Of a DNA stretch of 64,000 bases, positions 17,520 through 26,480 are shown one piece after another. The notes under the pieces were generated by a model that was not told where the DNA came from, searched no databases, and worked only from the letters and a program-made list of their open reading frames with translations. Made by a program: the position numbers and the translations under genes. The DNA comes from Shimazuella kribbensis DSM 45090. GTDB taxonomy: Bacteria; Bacillota; Bacilli; Thermoactinomycetales; Thermoactinomycetaceae. The stretch is taken from positions 542,310 through 606,309 of the forward strand of contig NZ_ATZF01000001.1 in assembly GCF_000428065.1 (NCBI RefSeq), written 5' to 3'. The number at the start of each line of letters is the position of its first letter. The first letter of the stretch is position 1.

Positions 17520-18518
17520 ATGCGTCGTGTTTTATCTGTATTTCTTTTTTTATGTTTAGTCGTTGGTACAACAGGTTGTGGAGGCGGTGGCCAAACAACG
17601 ACAGGAAAATTTACGATTGGTATGGTTACAGATGTTGGGGGACTCAATGACCAATCGTTTAACCAATCTGCCTGGGCTGGAATTACGAAGGTTAAAAACG
17701 AACAAAAAGCAGATATTAAGGCATTGGAATCCAAAAGAGACGAGGACTATATTCCGAATCTGACTCGTTTTGCGAGAGAAGGTCGTAGTATTACTTGGGC
17801 TATTGGTTTCAAATTAGATAAAGCCTTAACGGATGTTTCCAATTCGTTTGCCAATCAAAAATTCGGGATTGTCGATAGCAATTTGGGTGGGAAAATACCT
17901 AAAAATGTCGTAGCTGTTACATTCAAGGAGCATGAAGGTTCTTTTATCATGGGAGCATTAGCTGGATTGAAAACGAAAACGAATAAAGTGGGCTTTCTTG
18001 GTGGAGTTACATCCCCATTGATCCAAAAATTTGAAGCAGGCTATAAAGCAGGAGTGAAAGCTGCAAATCCAAATGCGGAAGTAATCACTGCTTATGCTGA
18101 AAGTTTTGGTGATGCGACAAAAGGGCGTTCCTTATCCAAAAATATGTTTAACAGTGGGGCAGATATTATTTTTCAGGCCTCAGGAGGAACAGGGAAAGGG
18201 CTTTTTGATGAAGTGAAAACCCGTGAAGCAGGGAAGTACTGGGCGATTGGCGTCGATATGGATCAATCTTTCTTAGCGCCGAAACATACACTTAGTTCCA
18301 TGATCAAGCGAGTAGATAAAGCGGTTTATGATATTTCCAAACAAACAAAGGAAAATAAGGCTCCTATGGGGAAACAAGTGGAGTTCGGATTAAAAGAAAA
18401 TGGTGTTGGATATCCAGAATCTACGAAGAATTTTGTCGATGAGAATGTAATTAAGCAATTAGAGGACTACAAACAACAGATTATTAGCGGTAAGATAAAG
18501 GTACCTTCTTCTTTATAA
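17520..18518 (+). CDS. BmpA/Med-type substrate-binding lipoprotein
   Basis: This 332-aa exported lipoprotein has a basic start and hydrophobic helix, then lipobox VGTTGC with Cys20 as the lipid-modified residue. The mature part starts with a Gly-rich spacer and TIGMVTDVGGLNDQSFNQSA, the hallmark of BmpA/PnrA nucleoside-binding proteins. The start at ATG 17520 follows GAAGGAGGAAAA. In B. subtilis the binding protein gene (nupN) comes first in the operon; here it is last. It delivers nucleosides to the three-gene transporter upstream. A terminator follows. Confidence 0.93.
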   Translation: MRRVLSVFLFLCLVVGTTGCGGGGQTTTGKFTIGMVTDVGGLNDQSFNQSAWAGITKVKNEQKADIKALESKRDEDYIPNLTRFAREGRSITWAIGFKLDKALTDVSNSFANQKFGIVDSNLGGKIPKNVVAVTFKEHEGSFIMGALAGLKTKTNKVGFLGGVTSPLIQKFEAGYKAGVKAANPNAEVITAYAESFGDATKGRSLSKNMFNSGADIIFQASGGTGKGLFDEVKTREAGKYWAIGVDMDQSFLAPKHTLSSMIKRVDKAVYDISKQTKENKAPMGKQVEFGLKENGVGYPESTKNFVDENVIKQLEDYKQQIISGKIKVPSSL

Positions 18519-18523
18519 TCCAC

Positions 18524-18556
18524 AAAACCTTAGTGGCTAAAAACCACTAAGGTTTT
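18524..18556 (+). terminator. Terminator of the nucleoside transporter operon
   Basis: AAAACCTTAGTGG (18524-18536) is perfectly complementary to CCACTAAGGTTTT (18544-18556). Confidence 0.85.
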
Positions 18557-18605
18557 AAAAGATGGTAAAATTTAATTAGGTGAATCAGCAGAAAGAGGTG
18601 TATGC

Positions 18606-19895
18606 ATGTCTTTTGCAACATTTAAAACAATTTCATTAGGAAATATTCGACTCCATATTTGTCCGAGTGATAAATTCAAAACAACGACACTATCTGCATT
18701 TATAACCAATCCATTGCAAGTTGAAACTTCAACAAAAAATGCATTGTTACCCAATGTACTAGGAAGAGGTACAAAAAGTTATCCAACAACTGTAGCCCTA
18801 CGACAAAAGCTAAATGAACTATATGGTGCTGGATCATTTGGAGATGTGTTTAAACGAGGCGAACGACAAGTATTGCAGTTTGGTATGGATTTAGCAAATG
18901 AAACATATCTTCAAGAGGCTCCTTCTTTAATAGAAGATGGTATTCGTTTATTTTGCGAAATGATTTTAGATCCATTTGCGGAAAATAATCAGTTTAGTCC
19001 TTCTTTTGTCGAAGCAGAGAAGAAAAATTTAAAACAGAGAATAGATAGCTTACAAGATGATAAAATTCGATATGCTGCAGAACGTTGTGTGCAGACCATG
19101 TGCGAAGGAGAAGCCTACTCACTCTATACATATGGAAATGCAGAAGATATAGGAGCAATTGATGCGAAATCTTTGTTTGATTACTACCAACAAGTACTAG
19201 AGAAGGCCCCAATTGATTTGTATTGTGTAGGAGATGTAAAGGTAGAAGAAATAAAAACGTTATTTGCAAAATACTTCGATGATAAGATGCAACAAGCAAC
19301 AAGAGAGGATGTTCCATTCGCGACTGTAGCTCATCATGTAGATAAAGTCAAAATGGCAGTAGATCGTTTGGATGTTAATCAAGGCAAATTAAATATGGGA
19401 TGTCGTACTCAAATCTCTATTCGCGATGAAGATTACCCTGCACTGCTTATGTATAATGGGATACTTGGCGGGTTTGCCCATTCCAAATTATTTATGAACG
19501 TAAGAGAAAAAGAGAGCTTAGCATATTACTGTTCTTCTGCTGTTGAAAGTCACAAAGGACTTTTATTTATCCAAAGCGGTATCGAAGAGCAAAACCTAGA
19601 ACGTGCCATTGACATTATTAAAGAACAGTTAGTTGCAATGCAAAGAGGCGAGATTACCGATCAAGAGTTAGAACAAACAAAAGCTACTTTATCCAATCAA
19701 TTCCGGGAAGGGCAAGATCGAGCATTTGAATTAATTGGTTTTCATTTCCAATCCGTTCTTAGTGGAAAAGCCAGAACACTCGAAGATCTATTGGAAAAAG
19801 TAAATGCAGTAACCAAAGAAGATATTCAAAAGGTTGCCGAGAAGGTCGAATTGGATACAATCTATTGTTTGCGTGGTCAGGAGGGGGAAAAATAA
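18606..19895 (+). CDS. ymfF: M16-family peptidase homologue, inactive (YmfF-type)
   Basis: This 429-aa protein has the M16 (insulinase/processing peptidase) fold, visible in the C-terminal REKESLAYYCSSAVE region. It lacks the HxxEH zinc motif: LLPNVLGRG stands where the active histidines would be. It is thus the non-catalytic partner, as in YmfF-YmfH and other paired M16 proteins. RBS GAAAGAGGTG precedes ATG 18606. The stop overlaps the start of the catalytic partner by one base (TAATG), giving tight coupling that suits a heterodimer. It is cytoplasmic, with no signal peptide. Confidence 0.88.
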   Translation: MSFATFKTISLGNIRLHICPSDKFKTTTLSAFITNPLQVETSTKNALLPNVLGRGTKSYPTTVALRQKLNELYGAGSFGDVFKRGERQVLQFGMDLANETYLQEAPSLIEDGIRLFCEMILDPFAENNQFSPSFVEAEKKNLKQRIDSLQDDKIRYAAERCVQTMCEGEAYSLYTYGNAEDIGAIDAKSLFDYYQQVLEKAPIDLYCVGDVKVEEIKTLFAKYFDDKMQQATREDVPFATVAHHVDKVKMAVDRLDVNQGKLNMGCRTQISIRDEDYPALLMYNGILGGFAHSKLFMNVREKESLAYYCSSAVESHKGLLFIQSGIEEQNLERAIDIIKEQLVAMQRGEITDQELEQTKATLSNQFREGQDRAFELIGFHFQSVLSGKARTLEDLLEKVNAVTKEDIQKVAEKVELDTIYCLRGQEGEK

Positions 19896-21184
19896 TGGAA
19901 AAACTAGATCATCCTCAATTAAAAGAAACGTTGTATTATGAGCAGTTACCAAATGGGTTACAAGTGTATCTATTGCCTAAGCCGGGATTTCAAAAGACAT
20001 ATGCTACATTCACCACCAAATACGGTTCTATTGACAATACATTCCAGCGAGTAGGACAAGAAAAACATCAAGTCCCTGATGGAATTGCGCATTTTCTCGA
20101 ACATAAAATGTTTGAACAGGAGTCGGGAGAAGATGTATTCCAACAATTTGCTAGACAGGGAGCTGCAGCAAACGCATTTACCAGTTTTACTCGCACCGCA
20201 TATTTATTTTCTTGTACGAACAATACTACGGAAAACCTTCTAACTCTATTGAATTTTGTCCAAGAACCTTATTTTACTGACCAAAATGTCGAAAAAGAAA
20301 AGGGTATTATTGGACAGGAAATCAAAATGTATGATGATAATCCAGATTGGCGATCTTACTTTGGTTTAATTGAAGCGTTTTATCAAAATCATCCAGTGAA
20401 GATTGATATAGCTGGAACCGTGGATTCCATAAGCAAAATCACAAAAGAAACATTATATAATTGTTATCACACTTTTTATCATCCTAGTAATATGTTGTTA
20501 TTTGTGGTGGGTGGAATCGATGCAGATCAAATAATGACATTGATTCGAGATAACCAAGCCGGTAAAAAGTTTGAACCGCCTGCAAAAATCGACAGATTTT
20601 ATCCAGAAGAGTCCAATGCTGTTTCAGAAGCGAAAAAAATTATGAAATTGAGTGTACAAACTCCAAAATGTTTAATGGGTTACAAAGAGAAAAACACAGA
20701 AGTAAATCGAACAGGTACAGATCGTTTGAAACAAGAGTTAGCTACACAAATTTGCTTGGATGTTATGTTTAGTCCTTCCTCTGATTTTTATCAATCTCTA
20801 TATGATGATGGGATTATCGATGAAACTTTTGGTTTTGAGTATTCTTTGGAACCAGGATATGGATTTACCCTGTTTGGAGGCGATACCCATCATCCTGAAG
20901 AATTGATCAAACGAATCCAAGAAGAAGTACCTCGTCGGTTGTCCACTGGTGTAACTCAAGCAGAGTTTGACCGCATTCAAAAGAAACGAATTGGTGCAAG
21001 TTTGCGTTCTTTGAATTCCTTAGAGTGGATTGCCAATCAATTCACCAGTTATCGTTTTCAAGAGGCTGATTTGTTCGACATTATCCCTACCCTAGAAAAG
21101 CTGACATTAGAAGATGTAAACCAAAGACTGAAAACTCATTTCCAACCCGAACAATTTGCTGTTTCTTTGGTAATGCCCAAATAA
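19895..21184 (+). CDS. ymfH: M16-family zinc peptidase, active (YmfH-type)
   Basis: This 429-aa M16 peptidase has an intact inverted zinc motif, H66-F-L-E69-H70 (in GIAHFLEHKMFE). The later glutamate region KEKGIIGQEIKMYDDNP, which supplies the third zinc ligand, is also present. The C-terminal domain has the usual SLNSLEWIANQF. Start ATG 19895 with AGGAGGGGG. It probably forms a chambered heterodimer with the preceding inactive homologue. The pair belongs to the conserved ymfF-ymfH-ymfI cluster; the natural substrate is unknown. Confidence 0.9.
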   Translation: MEKLDHPQLKETLYYEQLPNGLQVYLLPKPGFQKTYATFTTKYGSIDNTFQRVGQEKHQVPDGIAHFLEHKMFEQESGEDVFQQFARQGAAANAFTSFTRTAYLFSCTNNTTENLLTLLNFVQEPYFTDQNVEKEKGIIGQEIKMYDDNPDWRSYFGLIEAFYQNHPVKIDIAGTVDSISKITKETLYNCYHTFYHPSNMLLFVVGGIDADQIMTLIRDNQAGKKFEPPAKIDRFYPEESNAVSEAKKIMKLSVQTPKCLMGYKEKNTEVNRTGTDRLKQELATQICLDVMFSPSSDFYQSLYDDGIIDETFGFEYSLEPGYGFTLFGGDTHHPEELIKRIQEEVPRRLSTGVTQAEFDRIQKKRIGASLRSLNSLEWIANQFTSYRFQEADLFDIIPTLEKLTLEDVNQRLKTHFQPEQFAVSLVMPK

Positions 21185-21185
21185 G

Positions 21186-21929
21186 ATGTTAATACAAGAT
21201 CGAGTGGCGTGGGTTACTGGTGCTAGTGGTGGTATTGGTTCAGCTATTGCTATCGAGTTGGCTTTAGTAGGAGTACATGTGGCGGTTTGTTATTACCATA
21301 ACAAACAAAAGGCGGATGAAGTAGTATCTCAATGTCGTGAGGCTGGTGGAAAAGCTATTTCTTTTGCACTCGATGTGAGCAAAGAGGAAGAAGTCAGTCA
21401 GGTTTATCAAGCAATTTCCTTTTCTCTAGGAAAGCCAACTATTTTGATACATGCCGCAGGGCACACGGAAGTGGGATTATTTCAAGATGCCACTATAGAC
21501 CAATACAATCGTTTGATGGATGTTCATGTAAAAGGAGCATTTCTCCTCTCTAAGACAATTTTACCTTACATGTTACAAGAACAATGGGGAAGGATTATCC
21601 TCCTTTCCTCTATTTGGGGATCTGTTGGAGGGGCAACGGAAGTGCTCTATTCGACAGCAAAATCTGCACTACATGGGATGGCAAAATCACTTGCTAAGGA
21701 AGTGGCGCCATCTGGTATTACGGTGAATGTTGTTGCTCCTGGTGCTATTGATACAGAACTTTTGAGAAAACAGCTATCACAGGAAGAAAGTCAGATCCTT
21801 AGTGAAGAGATACCTGTGGGTAGACTGGGAACAGCAGGAGAGATTGCTTCAATGGTAACGCATCTATGTGGGGAAACGTCGTCCTATGTGACTGGACAAG
21901 TGTTACATGTAAATGGTGGTTGGTATTGA
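21186..21929 (+). CDS. ymfI: SDR-family NAD(P) oxidoreductase (YmfI-type)
   Basis: This 247-aa short-chain dehydrogenase has the cofactor motif TGASGGIG (residues 11-18), the NAG-equivalent HAAGHTE, catalytic Ser in LLSSIW and YSTAK with Tyr at about 155 and Lys at about 159. The C-terminal end TSSYVTGQVLHVNGGWY is typical. It resembles FabG-type 3-oxoacyl reductases, and the position after ymfFH identifies YmfI. It begins two bases after ymfH and has no clear ribosome binding site, so it probably depends on coupling. Confidence 0.9.
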   Translation: MLIQDRVAWVTGASGGIGSAIAIELALVGVHVAVCYYHNKQKADEVVSQCREAGGKAISFALDVSKEEEVSQVYQAISFSLGKPTILIHAAGHTEVGLFQDATIDQYNRLMDVHVKGAFLLSKTILPYMLQEQWGRIILLSSIWGSVGGATEVLYSTAKSALHGMAKSLAKEVAPSGITVNVVAPGAIDTELLRKQLSQEESQILSEEIPVGRLGTAGEIASMVTHLCGETSSYVTGQVLHVNGGWY

Positions 21930-22408
21930 GGAGAGTTTTCAGTATACTTCATTTAAGTACCAGCCATCAGATGAGTTATCATGTTTTCTGTGAAGACGCT
22001 GAACTATGTCTCCAATAACATGGTGTTGACTGCAATATACTACTCTTGTAATATGACCAATGAAACTGCAACCATGTTCTGTTTCTCTTTGGAAAGCAGT
22101 ATCTCGGTAATCACCGATCTGTTGAAGCAGGAACATAACAGCCTATTCAAGATGTGGCATCAAGAGAGTGCGAGGACATCTAGGAGAAGATCAGAGATAT
22201 CGAGCAGGAGGCGTGGCAGAGAGTACCTGCCTGTTTTATGTCCATTCATGGGAACAGATTGAACATGTTGCCTGTGGTCCCGATGTACTTCAGTCGATCG
22301 CCGTACTTCGCTGCAATATCTAATTTCACATATAAATATCGACGAATAATTTCTTCGATGTGTGGTGATATTATCTTTAGAATGTTACTCACATTAGGAG
22401 GGAAACTG
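21930..22408. other. 479-bp interval, unlike its neighbours
   Basis: No recognisable gene is present. Short frames on both strands (for example 21939-22136 minus and 21981-22262 plus) have no ribosome binding site and no family I know. The part near 22190-22320 is richer in G and C than neighbouring intergenic DNA. A minus-strand fragment there reads AAKYGDRLKYIGTTGNMFN, suggesting a relic of foreign coding DNA. The RBS of the next gene is at the right edge. Confidence 0.35.
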
Positions 22409-22657
22409 ATGTCTGTATTACAAAACTTTGATGAATGGAAAAAGTTTCTTCAAGGTCGGGTAGAACAAGCTTCTAATCTTGGAATGGATAATGAGTCCAT
22501 ACATGATCTCGCATATGAAATTGGAGATTACCTAGCAAAAGACGTAGATCCTAAAAATGAACAAGAACGTCTGTTGAAAGAACTGTGGGATGTTGCAGAT
22601 GAAAACCAACAGCGTGTCATGGCTGATTTGATGGTAAAATTAGTCGATCGTAAGTAA
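22409..22657 (+). CDS. ymfJ: DUF3243 protein (YmfJ-type)
   Basis: This 82-aa acidic helical protein starts MSVLQNFDEWKKFLQGRVEQ, as DUF3243 members do, and contains DLAYEIGDYLAKDVDP. ATG 22409 has TTAGGAGGG before it. Homologues lie between ymfI and ymfK in Bacillus; the function is unknown. It is followed by a strong terminator. Confidence 0.88.
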   Translation: MSVLQNFDEWKKFLQGRVEQASNLGMDNESIHDLAYEIGDYLAKDVDPKNEQERLLKELWDVADENQQRVMADLMVKLVDRK

Positions 22658-22660
22658 GCA

Positions 22661-22699
22661 AAAACGTCTGGTTCTCTGCTGAAGAGTTCCAGACGTTTT
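22661..22699 (+). terminator. Terminator after ymfJ
   Basis: AAAACGTCTGG (22661-22671) pairs exactly with CCAGACGTTTT (22689-22699). Confidence 0.85.
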
Positions 22700-22851
22700 C
22701 CATTCCTATTGGGTAAAAAAAGCCTACACAATATTATCATAAATCGGTTAGACTTGTGAAATAGCAGGGGATTTGCCTAGGCTGACATTTGGTTTTCTTT
22801 ATTTAGACTAGAGTTTTATAGATCGATTCTCTTCCGAGAGATGAGAACATG

Positions 22852-22860
22852 TGCTATACT
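22852..22860 (+). promoter_or_regulatory. Extended -10 promoter before ymfK
   Basis: TGTGCTATACT contains TGC-TATACT, an extended -10, with a weak -35 (TTCCGA, 22832-22837) 17 bp upstream. It lies 48 bp before the ymfK start and after the ymfJ terminator, consistent with a new transcription unit running into the RodZ-like genes. Confidence 0.4.
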
Positions 22861-22907
22861 AATCCGTATAGCTCATGAGGCCTGTCATTCCTTTGAGAGG
22901 TGGTATC

Positions 22908-23663
22908 ATGGCAAGTCAAGAATGGTACATGGAGTACCAAATACATAAAAATAGACCAGGTTTATTAGGTGATGTTGCCTCTATTTTAGGGATGCTTGCT
23001 ATCAATATCATTACGATTAATGGTGTAGAAAATCGAAGACGTGGATTGCTATTAGAAACGAGTAACCATGATAAGATTGAATCGCTTCGTCATATATTGT
23101 TGCAAGTAGAAGACATTACACTAACTGCACTTCGTCCGCCTAAGTTGGTTGATCGAATTGCCATTCGACATGGCCGATACTTGGAGCGTTCGTCTGAAGA
23201 TATGCGTACTTATTTTTTTACGCGAGAAGAGTTAGGTATTTTGGTTGATTTTATGGCAGAGCTATTTCAACGTAAAGGTCATCAGTTAATCGGGATTCGG
23301 GGCATGCCTCGAATTGGAAAAACAGAATCGATTGTTGCATCCAGTGTTTGTGCCAACAAAAGATGGATTTTTCTTTCCTCTACCTTGTTAAAACAAACAC
23401 TACGAAATCAACTCACTAGAGATGAATTCTCTGAGGAAAGGGTTTTCATCATTGATGGTGTAATGTCCACTCGAAGAGGTGACGAAGAACACCAGATGTT
23501 ATTAAGGGAAATAATGAGTTTAAATGCAACGAAAGTAATTGAGCATCCAGATGTTTTTGTACAACAAACCGAATACTCAATGGATGATTTTGATTACATA
23601 ATTGAATTGAAACAAGATGCAACAGAAACGATCACTCTAGATGATTTGGAACAGGATTTTTAA
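22908..23663 (+). CDS. ymfK: DUF3388 protein (YmfK-type) with ACT-like N-terminus
   Basis: This 251-aa protein has an N-terminal ACT-like region (EYQIHKNRPGLLGDVASILG), the fold used for small-molecule sensing. A central P-loop-like stretch (GIRGMPRIGKTESIV, about residues 130-145) and FIIDGVMS suggest a degenerate nucleotide-binding domain. This is DUF3388, the product of ymfK in Bacillus. The start at ATG 22908 (GAGAGGTGG upstream) replaces a longer frame. It is eight bases from the first RodZ-like gene. Confidence 0.85.
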   Translation: MASQEWYMEYQIHKNRPGLLGDVASILGMLAINIITINGVENRRRGLLLETSNHDKIESLRHILLQVEDITLTALRPPKLVDRIAIRHGRYLERSSEDMRTYFFTREELGILVDFMAELFQRKGHQLIGIRGMPRIGKTESIVASSVCANKRWIFLSSTLLKQTLRNQLTRDEFSEERVFIIDGVMSTRRGDEEHQMLLREIMSLNATKVIEHPDVFVQQTEYSMDDFDYIIELKQDATETITLDDLEQDF

Positions 23664-23671
23664 GGGGGATA

Positions 23672-24058
23672 ATGCACTTGGCTGGCGTGGGTAAGTATTT
23701 GAAACAAGCGCGTGAGAAAAAAAGTTATACGCTTGAAGATATGACTGAACTCACAAATATAGAGACCAAATATTTGCAGGCGTTGGAAACAGAAGAGTAT
23801 GATTTACTTCCTAGCCCTTTTTACGCGCGTGTGTTTCTAAAAACTTATGCAAAGTATTTAAATCTCAATGTAAACTCTGTTATTCAATTATATGAGTCGG
23901 CACAGAATATTAAACAGTCACCCGCGCCAATAAAACCACAGACAGAAGCAATTGAATTACCTAAGCGGTCACCATCGCAAAAAAAGAAAGTTTCTTCTCT
24001 CTGGTTGATTGTAGCTATTATCCTCATTCTGGGTATGGTTTACATGCTTTTCCAATAG
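23672..24058 (+). CDS. RodZ-like HTH-membrane protein 1 (short)
   Basis: This 128-aa protein has a RodZ-type HTH_25 domain (residues about 7-72: LKQAREKKSYTLEDMTELTN, then YDLLPSPFYARVFLKTYAKY). A short basic linker leads to one C-terminal membrane helix (LWLIVAIILILGMVYMLF), and nothing follows outside the membrane. The family's HTH does not bind DNA in RodZ but contacts MreB. It begins eight bases after ymfK. TTG 23678 is an alternative start with better spacing to AAGGGGG. It is the first of four consecutive paralogues. Confidence 0.85.
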   Translation: MHLAGVGKYLKQAREKKSYTLEDMTELTNIETKYLQALETEEYDLLPSPFYARVFLKTYAKYLNLNVNSVIQLYESAQNIKQSPAPIKPQTEAIELPKRSPSQKKKVSSLWLIVAIILILGMVYMLFQ

Positions 24059-24072
24059 AGGGAGGATTAAAT

Positions 24073-24675
24073 TTGGAACAGTTGGGATACCATTTGCGGT
24101 CATCACGTGAACAGTTAGGTATTTCCATTGAGGAACTGTCAAACGCCACAAGGATAGATTTAGAATATTTAAAGGCAATGGAACAAGGAGATTTTGATTC
24201 TTTACCAGGCCCAGTATATATTCGGTCTTATCTGCGTACCTATTCCATCTATGTGAATTTGGACCCAAGAAAAATGATAAAAATGTATCAAATGAAAAAA
24301 GAGGCAAGTGGAGAGCAATTATCTCGCACTACAAGGGTTCAAAGAGAGATGGAATTACAGCGTTCAGATGAAAATACATCTCTTTCCAGAAGTAAAAAGC
24401 AGGAATTTGGACGGTCTTCGGAAAAGATGGTAACCATGTCACGTGCAGCCGCCAAAAATCAAACCAAAACGAAAAAAACGAAAACAAAAAAGAACAAGAA
24501 AAAAGTTTCAGGATTTGCCAAGTTTTATAATGGATTGCTTATTGCCGGTTTTCTGCTATTATTGGTTGGAACGGGGATCGTTCTTTATCTCCGTCTATCT
24601 ACCACAGAGGTTGCAGAAATATCTGACAAGGTTATTCCTTTGACAGCTTTTGCATCCAATGTTATGCTTGGATAA
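24073..24675 (+). CDS. RodZ-like HTH-membrane protein 2
   Basis: This 200-aa protein has the same HTH_25 block (LRSSREQLGISIEELSNATR, then FDSLPGPVYIRSYLRTYSIY). A strongly basic linker (KTKKTKTKKNKKK) and one membrane helix near residue 157-180 (GLLIAGFLLLLVGTGIVLYL) follow, with a tail of about 20 residues. It lacks the extracytoplasmic DUF4115 domain. TTG 24073 has GAGGGAGGA upstream, 14 bp after the previous stop. It is the second paralogue in the array. Confidence 0.85.
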   Translation: MEQLGYHLRSSREQLGISIEELSNATRIDLEYLKAMEQGDFDSLPGPVYIRSYLRTYSIYVNLDPRKMIKMYQMKKEASGEQLSRTTRVQREMELQRSDENTSLSRSKKQEFGRSSEKMVTMSRAAAKNQTKTKKTKTKKNKKKVSGFAKFYNGLLIAGFLLLLVGTGIVLYLRLSTTEVAEISDKVIPLTAFASNVMLG

Positions 24676-24752
24676 AATTTATGACAATTTCATGACGGTT
24701 GTACTAGAATTGGAATCAATATGGTCGTACAACCAATCAGGAGGTGGCTGGG

Positions 24753-26423
24753 GTGTCTGTCGAAATCGGTAATTTTCTTCGACAAGCCCGAGAGTCGGTA
24801 GGACTGTCCCTCGACGAAGTACAAGAAAAAACGAGAATACAAAAATCGTTTTTAGAAGCAATTGAAAAGGGAGATTTCGATAAATTACCAAGCCCATTTT
24901 ATGTGAGAACCTATCTTCGATCCTATGCAAATTGTGTTAAAGTGGAACCACACTATATTTTGCGGGAATATCGAAAAAAGGAACAAGCAGAACGCTACCA
25001 AACTGGCCAATTTGATGCTTCTCAATTAACAGAGCAGCTAAATAAACTGGGTCAAACAGGTATGCATAAATTTGGGTTAACGGGCGCAATACCGAAAGTA
25101 TCACCTAATACAAAACCTTCAACTGCCGTCAATCGGACAAGTGCGAAGACTGCTCTAACCATTGCGAAGCCAGTTTCTAATACAGGTAAACTTCCAATGA
25201 TGCAAAGAAGAGAAGAGATAGAGAAGACCTTGAAACCTCAAGTTCTATCTTCTAATAAGACTAAAAAAGAGCAAAAATTTCCATCTTTGTTGCCTTCACA
25301 GGCTTTGACTACACGCGGTGGGAATCCTACAGTGAAGGAAAGTCGTTTCTCGACAGATGAGAATTCTACTGTCCAGTCTAGCAACAAAGATGGGAGTACT
25401 TCTACTGAACAAAACACATCACCTCAGCAAAAGCAGACTTCAAGGCTGCAAAAACAAGTTACATCACCACAATCTACTTTAAGCAATTCTGCTCAGTTTG
25501 TGCCATCGAGATTAAGTAAGAATCCAGAATCCTCTACTTTATCTCGAACACAAGCTCAAAAAAGACCAACACAGCCGGAACAGGTTGTGAGTCAATATAC
25601 GAAACTACCAGTAGAAGAACAGAAAACAAATCAAGTTCAAGAAAATAATCCATTATCTCGCTCATCGCGCTTTCGTAATTCAACCACTCTGCCTACCATC
25701 ACTGACAAGTTTGCAAAGTTGAAAACAGGCTCCGATGAGAAAGTTTCTGTGGAGAATGAAGAAACAGGCGATTTGAACAATAACTTTGGTTCTAGAGAAT
25801 CACGTGTAGCTTCTAGAACTACAGGCGTGTTTAAGGAAAGTGTTTCTCAAGAAGCTACAGAAGTACCTACTTTGAGAAGAAGTTCTATTCGTAGCAGACC
25901 AACTCCAAAAGTAAATGAATTTTTTAGTAGTAGGGTAATCATAGCAAGTATTGTAGCTGTTTTACTTCTTGGAGGAATTGGTTGGTATTTGTTGTCCGAT
26001 AGTGAAGAAGGAACACCAACTGTTCAAAATAAAAATAACATAACTTCTGAGACAAAATCAGAACAAAAACAGCAACCTGCTGGACCATCTTCCAAAACAT
26101 CAGAGACTACCAGTCAAGGGAGTTTGGACAAGCAATCTCCAGGTTTATATCATTTAACTGGAACAAATAAAGCCAAAGTAGTTCTTGATCCATCAGGAAC
26201 ATCTTGGGTGCAAATTAAAACAGGTCGAGCTTACACAGCAGATCCAACAAAATATATTAAAGATGTAACCTTAACAAGTAAAGATGCATCTTTGGAATAT
26301 GATCATACCTTTAAAGATGTTCCAGATCTCTACATTGTTTTAGGTTCTCCAGATAATGTGAAAGTTACTGTGAATGGTATACCTGTTGCATCTACAAAAG
26401 TTATACACATTGTGAAAAAATAA
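24753..26423 (+). CDS. rodZ: RodZ, full-length with C-terminal domain
   Basis: This 556-aa protein is the most complete RodZ of the four. It has HTH_25 (LRQARESVGLSLDEVQEKTR, FDKLPSPFYVRTYLRSYANC), a very long Gln/Ser/Thr-rich cytoplasmic linker (residues about 90-390), and a membrane helix (VIIASIVAVLLLGGIGWYLL). The extracytoplasmic DUF4115-type domain is at the end (SWVQIKTGRAYTADPTKYIK). RodZ links MreB filaments to the cell-wall machinery. The start is GTG 24753, six bases after AGGAGGTG. The linker is much longer than in B. subtilis YmfM (about 290 aa in all). A terminator follows. Confidence 0.9.
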   Translation: MSVEIGNFLRQARESVGLSLDEVQEKTRIQKSFLEAIEKGDFDKLPSPFYVRTYLRSYANCVKVEPHYILREYRKKEQAERYQTGQFDASQLTEQLNKLGQTGMHKFGLTGAIPKVSPNTKPSTAVNRTSAKTALTIAKPVSNTGKLPMMQRREEIEKTLKPQVLSSNKTKKEQKFPSLLPSQALTTRGGNPTVKESRFSTDENSTVQSSNKDGSTSTEQNTSPQQKQTSRLQKQVTSPQSTLSNSAQFVPSRLSKNPESSTLSRTQAQKRPTQPEQVVSQYTKLPVEEQKTNQVQENNPLSRSSRFRNSTTLPTITDKFAKLKTGSDEKVSVENEETGDLNNNFGSRESRVASRTTGVFKESVSQEATEVPTLRRSSIRSRPTPKVNEFFSSRVIIASIVAVLLLGGIGWYLLSDSEEGTPTVQNKNNITSETKSEQKQQPAGPSSKTSETTSQGSLDKQSPGLYHLTGTNKAKVVLDPSGTSWVQIKTGRAYTADPTKYIKDVTLTSKDASLEYDHTFKDVPDLYIVLGSPDNVKVTVNGIPVASTKVIHIVKK

Positions 26424-26456
26424 GAATAATGGCCCACTTCTGGGCTATTCTTTTTT
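26424..26456 (+). terminator. Terminator after rodZ
   Basis: AGAATAATGGCCC pairs imperfectly with GGGCTATTCT, then TTTTTT. It separates the third and fourth RodZ-like genes. Confidence 0.7.
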
Positions 26457-26480
26457 ATATGTAGATAGGGGAGAGACTTA

